A DNA stretch of 22,240 nucleotides, taken from Parvularia atlantis (Eukaryota > Opisthokonta > Rotosphaerida). Positions 1 through 17,257 of the stretch are shown here, piece by piece. A model generated the notes under the pieces. That model was not told the DNA's origin, ran no database searches, and worked only from the letters and a program-made list of their open reading frames with translations. Position numbers and translations under genes: made by a program. Location: positions 1 to 22,240 of the forward strand of contig CALSCO010001911.1 of NCBI GenBank assembly GCA_943704415.1. Reading direction: 5' to 3'. Each line of letters begins with the position of its first letter. Positions within the stretch are counted from its first letter, which is position 1.

Positions 1-8078
<8,078 letters not shown>

Positions 8079-8116
8079 ACGTTGGCGTGTTCTTTCGCAG
8101 TACAATGCAGATCGGC
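8079..8116. other. Convergent intergenic gap between BEACH and RasGEF genes
   Basis: Only 38 bp separate the two stop codons (TAG ending 8078 on plus; TGA at 8119-8117 on minus). The 3' untranslated regions and polyadenylation signals must therefore overlap the opposite gene's transcript or coding DNA. I see no recognisable poly(A) signal. Confidence 0.85.
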
Positions 8117-9285
8117 TCACGGCTCGCGGCGGCGCGACAGCTCCATCAGCTGCTCGTCCGGCAGGCCCGGCACGATCTGCAGGCGCAGGGCCGCGAGCTC
8201 GCCGCCGGCACCGACTGGCTCGGGCGCATACGGCGGGGCACGCTGGAAGGCGAGCAGCTCGCGCAGCACCCTGGCCCGCAGGCGGTGCTTGCGCACGTTG
8301 ATGAGGCCGTTGTGCGGCGCAATCGTCGACGGCAGCTCCGCGTTGAAGATCAGGTCCGAAAGGAACAGTCCCGTGAACGGCACGACCGGCGCACCCGACG
8401 CAACGCTCGCGGCCTGCGCCTGCCGCAGCTGCGCCCAGTTCTTGGTCGGGCTGCGCGGGCGGCGTGAGTGCAGCCCTCAGTCGCGAGCGCAGTGGGCAAC
8501 GCACGACGTCAGCTCCTGCAGCGACTTCCACAGGCCGCGCTCATACGTGCCGATCTTCTTCCACGTCTGCCAGCCGTGCGGTCAGCGCAGCAGCAGCACA
8601 GTGCGCGAGCGGCGCACCCGCTGCAGCCGGTAGACCTCCTGCTTCTGCAGCGCGAGGGCGATCTGCATGCAGCTGGCGTAGTTGTGCGCCTCGCGGCATT
8701 TCTGCCCGCCCGCGTCAGCACACGCGGTGCATGGTGGAGCGGCAGCCCGCGCACGTCAGCGACGCGAATAAACTTCTCGAGCAGCTGTGTGCGCGCCTCG
8801 AGGCCCGGCTCGTTGAGGATCTCGGACGCGACCCACTGGCTTGTCTGCGTGCGCACGGGAGGCGTCACCGGTGTCGATGAGGCGCGCGAGAGGCGCACGT
8901 CGTTGAAGCGGTCGATCACGGCGACGACGTGCGGCGCTTCGGTGCGGCGGCGGTCGTCCTTGGTCCAAACGAGCCCGTCGAGCTCGCTGAGTCGCACGCG
9001 CAGGAATAGCCGCTGCTCGAGCGCGCACAGCTGGTCGCACAGCAGCCGCGACGACGTCCCGAGCAGCACGGCGGTCGCGGCGGGCGAGGCGGCCGTGCCC
9101 TGGCCGTGCATGGCGTCGTCGTCGGCCTCGAGCACCGGCGGCATCATCATGCCCTGCGAGATCGACACCGAGCGCCGGCGCGTCTGCGAGATCGAGCGCG
9201 AAAGGCGCTGGCCGAGCGTCGACGAGCTGCGCGGGCGGCGCTTGTTGGGCGTGGTGGGCGCGGGCGCGGGGGCGATGGCGATGGC

Positions 9286-9320
<35 letters not shown>

Positions 9321-10535
9321 CGGTCTTGTTGAGCGTCTCGAGCACGGCGAGGACGACGGCCTGTGTGCGCACGCACGGCAGTCAGTGTGGGAGAGGTACG
9401 GCGAGCGCAGCCGCACCTTGGCCTCGGGGTGCAGGCGTGCGGCAAGCAACATCTGCAGGTTGACCTGGAGCTGCATGCGCAGGGGCGACTGCGGCGGCGC
9501 GTCTCGGTCGGCGTGGGCCTCGATCCAGGCGGCGAGCACGGCGAGGGTGCTGCAACCCGTCGTGAGCGGCGAGCGGGTGCGACATGCGGGCGCACCGGTA
9601 CAGCGTCGCACGCAGCACCTTGGCGACGTCGAGGCGGTCGTTGGGGCGGAGACACCAGTAGGCGCGCAGCAGCAGCAGCGCGGCGAAGCGGCCGGGCGGG
9701 ACGACGGCCGGCAGATTGAGCAGCACGTCGTCGAGCAGCGCGGCGTCAGCACCGGATGGCTGCGTGAGGCACGCAACGAGCTTGACGGCCGAGGCGCCGA
9801 CGAGGTCGCCAGTGGCCGGGTCACGGCGGACGTCGGCGTCGGTATCGGGCGCGTCAAAGACGGCGTCGTCGGCGGGTGCGTTCTCGCCGCTGTCGACGCC
9901 GTGGGCGGTGAGCACGGCCAGTGCCGTCAGCCCGTGCAGCTCCTCGGTGCCAAGGAGGCTGATGCTACGCGCGGCGCCGACGGCCGTGACGGCGGCCGGG
10001 TGGACGGGGCGCGGCTCGGCGCTGACGACGCGGCGCTGGGTGACGTGGATCAGCGGGGCCGATTGAGTGGCCCGGACAGGGGGGTGCCGCACCTTGCCGG
10101 CGACGCGGCCCGCGATGGTCCGGTGGCGGCCGAGGACGTCGCGCATCGCCGCGACCCGCGCGGTCGTCGAGGCGCGGCGGTGCATCGGCGCGGCGTTGTC
10201 GTCGTCGTTGTCGGCAGCGGCGTGGCCGTTGAGGGCGGCGAGGGCGGCGGCGAGCGGCGGGCGCGGCTTGGGCGGCGACACGGCGAAGGTCACGGCCTTG
10301 CGCTGCCCGTCCGCGCCGTCCGCCGTCAGTCGGAGCGCCAGGAAAACTCGCCGAACAAGTCGCCGAACAAGTCGCCGACGTCGCCGAACCCGAGCGGAGC
10401 CGAGCGGGGCCGAGCGGGGCCGAGCGGGGCCGTTCACCCGTCCCCGTCCCCGTCCCCGTCCCCGTCCCCGTTCCCGTCGTGCACGTGGCGCACCTTGGCC
10501 GGGGCGGTCGCGGTCGTTGCCGGTGCGTCGTGCAT
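8117..10535 (-). CDS. Ras guanine-nucleotide exchange factor (REM + CDC25 homology domain)
   Basis: Activates Ras-type small GTPases by GDP release at membranes. Seven exons give 655 aa: 10535-10494, 10302-9596, 9549-9417, 9360-8755, 8701-8618, 8566-8505, 8450-8117. The RasGEF_N/REM domain spans about residues 175-300 (GDLVGASAVKLVACLT, then LLDDVLLNLPAVVPPGRFAA, then VLAAWIEAHADRD). A serine run of about ten follows, encoded by a CAG-type triplet repeat, and then a basic Ser/Arg linker. The CDC25 catalytic domain is at about 395-640: LCALEQRLFLRVRLSELDG, WVASEILNE, LLEKFIRVAD, KCREAHNYASCMQIALAL, NWAQLRQ, PFTGLFLSDLIF, GLINVRKHRLRARVL. No other domain is visible. The start rests on ATG 10535-10533, which gives MHDAPATTATAPAK and splices in phase to exon 2. 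An internal ATG in exon 2 is the alternative if exon 1 is wrong. Head to head with the Myb gene. Confidence 0.92.
9288..9320 (-). repeat. CAG/CTG triplet repeat coding for poly-serine in RasGEF
   Basis: About eleven TGC units on plus read as AGC serine codons on the coding strand, making a run of ten serines between the REM and CDC25 domains. The codon is nearly uniform, so slippage is the likely origin and length may vary between individuals. Confidence 0.9.
10303..10493 (-). other. First intron of RasGEF gene, filled with three tandem arrays
   Basis: A 191 nt intron (GTGCGC...CAG on the minus strand), unusually long for this locus. In plus coordinates it contains a 12 bp unit TCGCCGAACAAG (10348-10390, about three and a half copies with drift), a 10 bp unit CGAGCGGGGC (10391-10430, four copies, the first with one change) and a 6 bp unit CCCCGT (10437-10477, about seven copies). 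The arrays lie almost end to end. Intron status is inferred from donor and acceptor matches and phase. Confidence 0.75.
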
Positions 10536-10934
10536 CGGGTGAGGTGCGGCTGTCGGTGTCGCGGGGGGGTCAGACGCCCCACCGTCCGGTGGGGACCACC
10601 ACGACCACCAGCACCGGCACCATCCGGGCGTACAGACAAGGAGGCAGGCAGCGCGCAGCCCGCAAGCAGCAAGCAGCCCGCAAGCAGCAAGCAGCAAGCA
10701 AGCAGCAAGCAAGCAGCGCGCACCGCGTCAGGCTTCTTCAGCAACGGTCGAAGGTGCGAGAAGCGTCCGGAAGCGTACTGCGTCGCTCTCGTTCGCCGCT
10801 GTCCGGTTCGGGGCGCGCGCGCCTCTTCTCCCTGTCCCTCTGCCTCTCCCTCGTCGTCGTCGCGCGCGTGCAAAGCAGCGGTCGCTGACGCGGGCGCGGG
10901 CGCGGCACGGCAGCAAAGCAGCAAAGCAGGCGGA
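10536..10934. promoter_or_regulatory. Bidirectional promoter region between RasGEF (-) and Myb (+)
   Basis: These 399 bp separate the two ATG codons and must hold both 5' leaders and promoters. They contain the GCAAGCAG repeat (10654-10718), a second small AGCAAAGC repeat just before the Myb ATG (10913-10930), and pyrimidine-rich stretches (10821-10860). No TATA-like element is visible in this part. The reading frame upstream of the RasGEF ATG has no further in-frame ATG through the repeat. Confidence 0.6.
10654..10718. repeat. GCAAGCAG / CAAGCAG tandem repeat in the shared promoter
   Basis: Mixed 4-, 7- and 11-bp units built from GCAA, GCAG and GCCC run for about 65 bp. It lies 120-185 bp upstream of the RasGEF ATG and about 220-280 bp upstream of the Myb ATG, so it is probably 5' UTR or proximal promoter of one or both genes. 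Confidence 0.8.
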
Positions 10935-13850
10935 ATGGCGTCGGCGTCGGTGCGTGACGGGCGCGCGCGTCATGCTCAACGGGTGCTGACGGCGCCAACA
11001 GCCCGGACGCGGCGCGGCGGCGCCCGACGGCGGCGGCGGCGGCGGCGGCGTGGAGCAGCAAATCAAGGGCCCGTGGTCGGCGGCCGAGGACGCGCAGGTG
11101 CGGCGCGGGTCCATTTGGTCGTGAGGGCGCTAACGGGGAAGAGGCGGAGCAGCTGCGCGCGCTGGTGGCCGAGCTGGGCGCGCGCCACTGGAGCGAGATC
11201 GCGACGCGGCTGGGCGGCCGCGTGGCCAAGCAGTGCCGTGAGCGCTGGCACAACCATCTCAAGTGCGTTGGGGGTGAGGGGGTGGGGCCGGCTGGTCTGG
11301 GGGGTGCATGGCGGGTTGAGCGCTGCTTGGGCCGGCACTGCCCCTTGCCGGTTAAGCACTGCCCCCTTGCCGGTTAAGCACTGCCCCTTGCCGGTTAAGC
11401 ACTGTTCCTTGCCGGTTAAGCACCGCCCCCCTGCCGGTTCAGCCTATCCGCACTCGATCAACCACGCCAACCTGTCAACAGACTAACATCGTCGCCCGCG
11501 CACACAGCCCGCACGTCAACAAGGACCCGTGGACGGCCGAGGAGGAGGCCAAGATACGCGAGCTGCACGAGCGCTTCGGCAACCGCTGGGCCGAGATCGC
11601 CAAGCACATGCCGGGCCGGTGCGCGCTTTTGTCCTTCGTCCTCTCGTCGCCCTTCCCTCGCCCTGCTCACAGCAGTCGTGCGTGCGCAGCACCGACAACG
11701 CGATCAAGAACCACTGGAACTCGACCGCGCGCAAGAAGACCAACCGCGTCAACCGCCCGCAGTCGCCGTCCACGCGCCAGGCACGCGCAGAGGCCGCCGC
11801 CGCCAAGGCGCGCCGTGCCGCGCTCACAGCGCACGCGGCCGGCGCGATGCCACCGACGATGCTCACGGCCGCGGCCCTCACGGCGACGACCACGACCATC
11901 GGCGCGCCGCAGTCGCCCGCCAAGCGCAAGTTTGACGAGGACTACGACAGCGACGACGACGACGAGGGCGACGACGAGGGCGACGAGGACGACGACGACA
12001 CGCCCGCGGCAGCAGCGGCGGCGGCAGCAGCGGCCAGCGCCAACGTGTCGGATGTGCTCGCGTCGCCGTGGAAGTCAACGCAGCTCGACGCCGATGCGGC
12101 CGCAGCGACCGCCGCAGCCGCGAGCACCGGAAGAATTGCCAGCCAGCGCGCCCGGCAGCACCATCCGCTCGCCGCGGCCCTCTCGCCGGCGCACCGCGCA
12201 TCGCTGCGCAACATGAGCTCGCGCCACGCCGCAGCCGCGCTACTGTCGCCCGGGGCGCTCGGGTGCGTCGTCGTCGTTGTGCTGACCCTGCTGCTCACGC
12301 GCTCACGTGCAGCCCGGTCGGCCTGCATGCGCTCTCCGAGGTCGCAGCCGTCCAGCCAAAGACGCCGCCGCGCGCGCACTCGCCCGACCACGCCCAGGCC
12401 CCGCCCAAGCGGCGCCGCAGCAGCGCCAACGCGCCTACGGAGCATGCGCTGCCCGACGAGGTGCGGCCGCGCCAACCAGCCACCACGTACCGCTCACTGC
12501 CGCGCACACGCCCTGGCGCACGCGCAGATCGACCACCGTCTCGGCGTCTTCCAGGCTAACGCCACCGACGGTTTCGTGTGGAACTCGGACATGAACGGCT
12601 ACGCGCTCGCCGTCGCGACCGAACTCACGATGGCCCTCGACCGCCCGCACACCGGCACGCCGTTTTCGCCCACCATGACTGTGACCCTCTTCCCGCCCGC
12701 GGCCGACAACTCGCCGCCCTCACGCATGGCCCGCATCGACTCGTCGCCCTTTGGCATGCTCGCGACCATGTCGCCCTTTCCCGGCTCGCCGCGCCGCGTG
12801 CGTCTGTCGCTCAAGGGCTTGTTTGTTGGTTCACGTGCGCGCTCACGCCCCATGCCGCAGAGCTTTGCGCCGTCACCCCCGATCCTGCGCCCCAACAACC
12901 GCGTGCGCCAGTCGCTCTTTGGCCCCGGTGCGTGTCCGCCTTTCTGCCTTGGCTGTGCTGACTCACGCGCTCGCGTGCCCGCGCACCGTGCTCAGACGAC
13001 AAGAAAGACCCGGTCCCGTCCGATACGGACGACATCGCCGCTCCCGCGGGCGACGCGGCTGGCCCGGAGGGTGCGCCTCCTGTTTCTGCGCGGGAGCGTG
13101 CTCACATTGACAACGCGCGTAGGTCTGCTGCAGGCCGCCAAGACGTTTGCGACGTCGCCAGACAAGGGCACGCACGCCGCCGCCGACACGACGGCCAACA
13201 AGGTGATGCCCACGCCACCCGCCACCAACAAGGTACCGCACGCCCGCCTTGCGCGCCCGGACGCTCACGGTGCTCCTCGCAGACCACAGCCACACGTGCC
13301 GCCCAGGCCGCGGCCGTCATGAACTCGCCGCTGCGGCCGCTGTCGATGCCGACGCTCACGCCGCCGTCGGGCTCGTCGCTGCACCAGCACCCGCTACACC
13401 ACGCCTTCTCGCCGTTCAGCCTGCCCATGTCGTCGAGCCCGCTCGCGCTCAACGTGACGCCGCGGGTGCCGTCCATCCTCATGTCGCGGCATGCCGCGGC
13501 CTCGTCGTGCGTGCCTTTCGAGGGCCTACTGCGTGTGCGCTGGGCGCTAACCGCGAGCGGCGCTCGCAGCGATGCCGACACCTCCGTTGTGCCGCAGGCC
13601 GCGCACGCACCGGGCAAGTTCCGGCGCCTCGAGTTTGAGCCGGCCGAGCGCGCGCTGGCAATGCTGGCCGAAGTGGCGCCCGAAGCAGGCGCGCAGAACG
13701 AGAACCTGCTGATCAGTGCCAACGGCGAGGTGCGCGCATCCTCGTCGTGTGTTCGCGCTAACGCGCTTGCAGTTTGTCAAGGTGGGCGAGCTAGAAACGA
13801 TCCGCCCGATGGTCCTGCGCGCGCAGGAGATCCTGGGCAGCCGCTCGTGA
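10935..13850 (+). CDS. R2R3 Myb-type transcription factor
   Basis: Nuclear DNA-binding protein. Twelve exons give 699 aa: 10935-10949, 11002-11097, 11153-11262, 11508-11618, 11690-12262, 12313-12460, 12528-12927, 12996-13070, 13123-13232, 13283-13506, 13570-13729, 13773-13850 (TGA). Two Myb repeats sit close to the N-terminus. R2 has Trp 30, 50 and 69 (KGPWSAAEDAQ ... KQCRERWHNHLN); R3 has Trp 82, 101 and 120 (KDPWTAEEEAK ... NRWAEIAKHMPGR / TDNAIKNHWNST). Tryptophan fills the first R3 position, as in animal c-Myb rather than most plant R2R3 factors, and the spacing equals c-Myb R2 and R3. No R1 is encoded upstream. Downstream are a KRKFDEDYDSDDDDEG acidic tract, alanine runs, a PPKRRRSS nuclear-localisation-like cluster and Ser/Pro-rich low-complexity sequence. 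The C-terminal 80 residues (FRRLEFEPAE ... RAQEILGSRS) look folded but I do not recognise them. A 36 nt in-phase optional intron is possible at 12825-12860. Confidence 0.93.
11263..11507 (+). other. Long intron between Myb R2 and R3 with internal tandem repeat
   Basis: At 245 nt it is the longest intron in the window. It splits the last codon of R2 (AA|C, Asn), starts GTGCGT and ends CACACAG, with a CTAAC branch-like box at about 11483-11487. Five tandem units occupy its centre (see the repeat at 11335-11442). Confidence 0.88.
11335..11442 (+). repeat. Five-copy 21-22 bp tandem repeat in the Myb intron
   Basis: The unit is GCACTGCCCCTTGCCGGTTAA with a length change of one C and a few substitutions; the last copy ends GGTTCA. 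Four of the five copies contain CGGTTA, which fits the broad Myb-site consensus CNGTTR, although not the tighter vertebrate form. No copies occur elsewhere in the window. Confidence 0.92.
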
Positions 13851-14166
13851 GGCACCCGCTCTGTGACGGTCTGTGTCTTGTGTCGTGTCGCGTGAGACCG
13901 GCGTGCGTGTCTGCGCCGCAGAAATGCAGAACATCGGCAGCTAGGCCTGCTGTGTGGGCGAGGACTAGTCGCAGCCCCGTCCACGTACGCGACGGCGACG
14001 CCGGCTCAGTTGCTGAGCGGGCCCAGCGTGTGCACAGAAGTGTTCATGCTGACCGTGATTCCGTGCCACTGGTCCGGTGCCTGAGTCAGGCCATAAATGG
14101 TGATTCTGTGATGGAATGCACCGGCTGCCACACCCGTCGTGGGCCGGCAGTCAGGCACGCGCCATC
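13851..14166 (+). promoter_or_regulatory. Intergenic region: Myb 3' flank and promoter of the membrane-protein gene
   Basis: Contains no gene that I can support. The distal half is the 3' flank of the Myb gene. The proximal part holds GCCTGAGTCAGGC (14079-14091), a near-perfect palindrome around TGAGTCA, the classic bZIP AP-1/Gcn4 site. Directly abutting it is CCATAAATGG (14091-14100), an exact match to CC(A/T)6GG. The A/T block could instead be a TATA-like element. It lies 66 bp upstream of the chosen ATG. Confidence 0.55.
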
Positions 14167-16891
14167 ATGGACGGGCTTACGAATCGTGACATGACGTCAC
14201 TGGTGGCCGGCGACGGCGGCGCGGCGGCGGCGGCGGCGGCGCGGCTCGGCGTGGGGCTCGGCGCGCGGCGGTGGACGCAGGACGGTGCGCGGTCGGTGCT
14301 GAGCGGGAGCGGCGTGGGCTCGTACCTGCCCGACAACCCGATGCTGGAGGACGACGACGACGAGGCCGCGGCCGAGCAGCAGCAGCAGACCGCGGCGCAG
14401 GCGGCGCGCGCGCGCGAGGAGCGCGATATGGCCGCCGCCCTGGCCGCCGCGCGCGAAGAGGACGTGCACGCGATGCTCCAGCGCGCGATGGGCATGGGCC
14501 CCGTCGAGATGCAGCGCGAGCGCGAGGCCGTCGTCGTCTTCACGCCGTGGTGCGGCCCGCCCGGCCCTGGCTGCCTGCCGCCGCGGCGCCTCACGCGCCC
14601 CGCAGGATCTTTGTGCGCGAGCTGGTTGTGCACACATTTCAGTTCGTCTCCGTGCCGCTGCTGTACCTCATCGGCGGCTACAACCAGCTCTGGAACCGGC
14701 AGGTGCGGCGCGGCGGCACCCTCACGGCGAACGCGCGCGTCCAACGCGCGTCAACACGCAGTTTGTCGGCGGCCCCGCCGCGCTGCTGCAGCTCGTGCTG
14801 CTCGTGTGCTACATTGTCGCGCACGTCGTCTGGGCCATCGAGCGGCCGCTCAACGTGAGCGTGTACGAGATAGTCCTGCTCAACGCGGCCTGGTGTGCGA
14901 GCTGTGTCGTGCCCGCGTGCCGCTTCCACCGCTGACGGGCCTGCACTGCAGGCTGATCCGCAACGCCGTCGTCGCCATCAAGTGGGCTTACATGTCGCCG
15001 CGCGAGATCGACGACCTGATCGGGACAAGGGTGCCGATGAAGGCACGCGCGCACCCGCGCTCACCCGCGCACAGGTCCTCGCCGCTGCGGCCGCTCACTC
15101 GCGCTCGCTGCGCACCGCAGGAACTCACCGACAAGCAGATCATCGCCGGCTGGGCCCGGCCGACGCGCCAGACGGTGCCGCAGCGGATCGTTATGCACAT
15201 GTTGCACATATCGGCGCTGACCCCCCGTGCCTCCTGCGCGCAGCTCGAGAGGCAGCTCGAGCTGGCGTGCATCCGGCAGAAGCTCGAGCTGCACCGCTAC
15301 GTGTTCGAGGTCCGCAGCGAGGACGCGCACGTCGGCTCACTGACGGTGCGCGCGCGCTCTGTTTGCAACGGCTCGTGCCAACACGGACGCCGCCGGCTGC
15401 CGAGCAGCGCGACCGGCTCCGCCACTCGGCGTTCAAGGTCGCGCTGCAGATCCTCATCGACGCCGTGCGCAACTCGCAGCAGCTCCCCGTCTTCCTCTTC
15501 TGGTGCACCCGCGGCTGGCTGGCTGGCCCGAGTCGTCGTCTCACGCACGCCGCGCCGCACAGCCTCGCTGCAGGCTTAGTGCACACCTTCATCCCCGTCA
15601 TCGTTCGCGCGATCCTGCGCCGTGCGTCCGCGCCCCGGGCGTCCAGCAGCACCTCACGCACGTCCCCACACAGAGCCCGTGTTTGGCGGCAGCAGCTACA
15701 CCGAGTGGGCGCCGTACGTGTTCTTCGCCACCTCGGGCTTCTGCCAGTTCTTCCTCGTCTACTCCAACAGCGCGTTCACGATTGTGCGTATGCACGAGCG
15801 CGCGCCCGCGAGACCCATCGCTGATGCGCTGCTGCTGCCGCAGGTCGGGCTCGAGGACTTCCAGCGTCGCGTGTACATGGCGAAGAAGCTCAATCAGGTC
15901 ATCAGCCACAGCTACGTGAGAAGTGCGCCGGCGCTGCGCAAGTCGCGCCAGATGGTGCGGGCCGCTGCATCGGCAGATTTGGGCCAAACTGACCGCACGC
16001 ACGCTCACAGGCGATGGACGAGGACGAGGACGACTGCCTTGTGACGTCGACCCTGCACATCGACCTGTCCGTGCCCAAGAACGTCCTCGGCTGGTACAGC
16101 GTGCGCCAAGTCCTGCGGGTGCGCGCGCTCGACGGCGGTGCGCGCTCGTTGATCGCTCGTTCGCACGCAGGACGTCGGGCTCGCCTTCTACCGCCGCATA
16201 AACGCGTACGCGGCCGTCTTTGCCATCTACGTGCTCGGTCTGGTCGTTCTCATGATCGTTGCGCTGCTGGCCAGCGACTTTATCCCCGTCGGTGCGCGCT
16301 CGCACGCGACTGTCGGCGAGGCGCGACCGCTGACTGGTGTGCCGCGCGCAGACGGCATCCTCGTAGTCTACGTCATGTGTGCCATCTCGCGCCGCAGTGC
16401 GGTCGACGCGCATGTACCTGACCGCGCGCGCGCCACCTCATAGCTTCGACGTGCTGCTCTTCCTCGTGCTCGTCCTGCTCATCCTGCTTGCGGGCAGCTC
16501 TACCAACTACTTCCTGCGCAGCCACGCCTGGCACTGCGCCAACAAGCAGGTGCGGCACGTGCTGTGCTGTGACCCAGGCGATACTCAGCGACGTCTGCTG
16601 CGCAGTTTGACATGCTTCAGACCCTCGCCGACAAGAACTCGACGCTCTCGCCGGACGAGCGCGAGGAGCTTCTGCACGCGGCCAACATCCTGTCGACGGT
16701 GTGCTGCGCTGGTGCATTCAAGTTGCTGACGACGCGTGCAGGCTGTCGACGTAATCGACGCTGACAACAAGATCAACAAGGTCACCCTCCTCGGCTTCGA
16801 GGCGTCGGGACAGTTTGCCGGCACGTTTGCGGCGGTGGCCAGTACGGGCCTCGCCGCGGCCGCGAAGGGCGTCAGCGACACTTTTTTCTAA
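14167..16891 (+). CDS. Polytopic membrane protein, about seven membrane segments, unknown function
   Basis: Sixteen exons give 616 aa (TAA 16889-16891). Introns: 14550-14605, 14703-14761, 14893-14951, 15043-15120 (GC-AG, optional), 15190-15243, 15346-15407, 15503-15562, 15622-15673, 15784-15843, 15955-16010, 16119-16170, 16292-16351, 16377-16443, 16550-16605, 16699-16741. The cytosol-like N-terminus has alanine, acidic and glutamine runs and an Ala/Arg/Glu helix. Hydrophobic segments include FVSVPLLYLIGG, LLQLVLLVCYIVAHVVW, LFCLAAGLVHTFIPVIV, YVFFATSGFCQFFLVY, VFAIYVLGLVVLMIVALLA and FDVLLFLVLVLLILLAGSS. A soluble loop with HIDLSVPKNVLGWYSVRQVL precedes a segment starting FYRRINAYAAVF; my impression is that similar loops occur in uncharacterised multi-pass proteins of other protists, but I cannot name a family. 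The C-terminus has a helical stretch (DEREELLHAANIL) and a small Gly/Ala-rich end. Start at 14167 has a good context (GCCATCATGG); in-frame ATG 14116 would lie only 15 bp after the A/T box. Confidence 0.82.
15043..15120 (+). other. Optional GC-AG intron or in-frame insert in the membrane-protein gene
   Basis: The 78 nt between VPMK and ELTDKQIIAGW start AAG|GCACGC and end CACCGCAG, and are open and in frame. The composition (Arg, Ser, Pro, His) looks like translated intron, and a CTCAC box sits before the acceptor. No GT donor would keep the frame. Either a GC-AG intron or a retained 26-residue insert. Confidence 0.55.
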
Positions 16892-17033
16892 GCTGTGCCT
16901 GCACGACGGTGTCGTGTACGACCGAAGAAGGGAAAAGTGCCCGGCGGCCCAGTGTAGGCCGAGAAACATGAAGGGGTGTGGGCTCCGTTCGCGTGGCGAA
17001 TGCGGCGGGCCAGTGCGGTGACAGCGGCCGCGC
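16892..17033. other. Junction between membrane-protein gene and repeat island
   Basis: This 142 bp 3' flank holds nothing I can recognise. The boundary of the LINE-derived sequence lies somewhere in or just beyond it. No poly(A) tract or target-site duplication is visible. Confidence 0.5.
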
Positions 17034-17257
17034 TCAGCGCCGCGGGAGTGTCGTTGAGACGATCACGACAGCGCCGCAGCGTCCAGAGCGTCTAGATCGC
17101 CTCGCCGACGACGGTTCCTGGGATGATATTGTGTGCGCGCGAGGTGCATCGCGGCGTGATGAAGATGCCGCCGAGGCTATCTGTCGCGCGCGTGGCGAAC
17201 AAGCGTGTCCAGGTCGCCGTAATCCATGTTGGACAGGCGGCGAAGAGCTGCTGGTAT

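Noticed and set aside
9106-10542. A 478-codon open frame on the plus strand opposite the RasGEF gene
   Set aside because: Its sequence is the complement shadow of a GC-rich coding strand. The minus strand carries clear REM and CDC25 motifs and proper introns; the plus frame has low-complexity composition and no motif.
10654-10718. A CRISPR-like array
   Set aside because: There are no spacers of constant length. It is a simple short tandem repeat in a eukaryotic promoter.
12825-12860. A 36 nt optional intron in Myb exon 7
   Set aside because: The GTTGGT donor does not match the local rule, and the frame is open without splicing.
13851-14166. A tRNA or small RNA gene in the Myb to membrane-protein gap
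   Set aside because: No cloverleaf, B-box sequence or RNA-gene terminator could be found by eye; only short palindromic motifs are present.
14116-14166. An earlier in-frame ATG at 14116 as the membrane-protein start
   Set aside because: It lies 15 bp after the A/T box and has a weaker context than GCCATCATGG at 14167. The extra 17 residues show nothing recognisable. It is not excluded.
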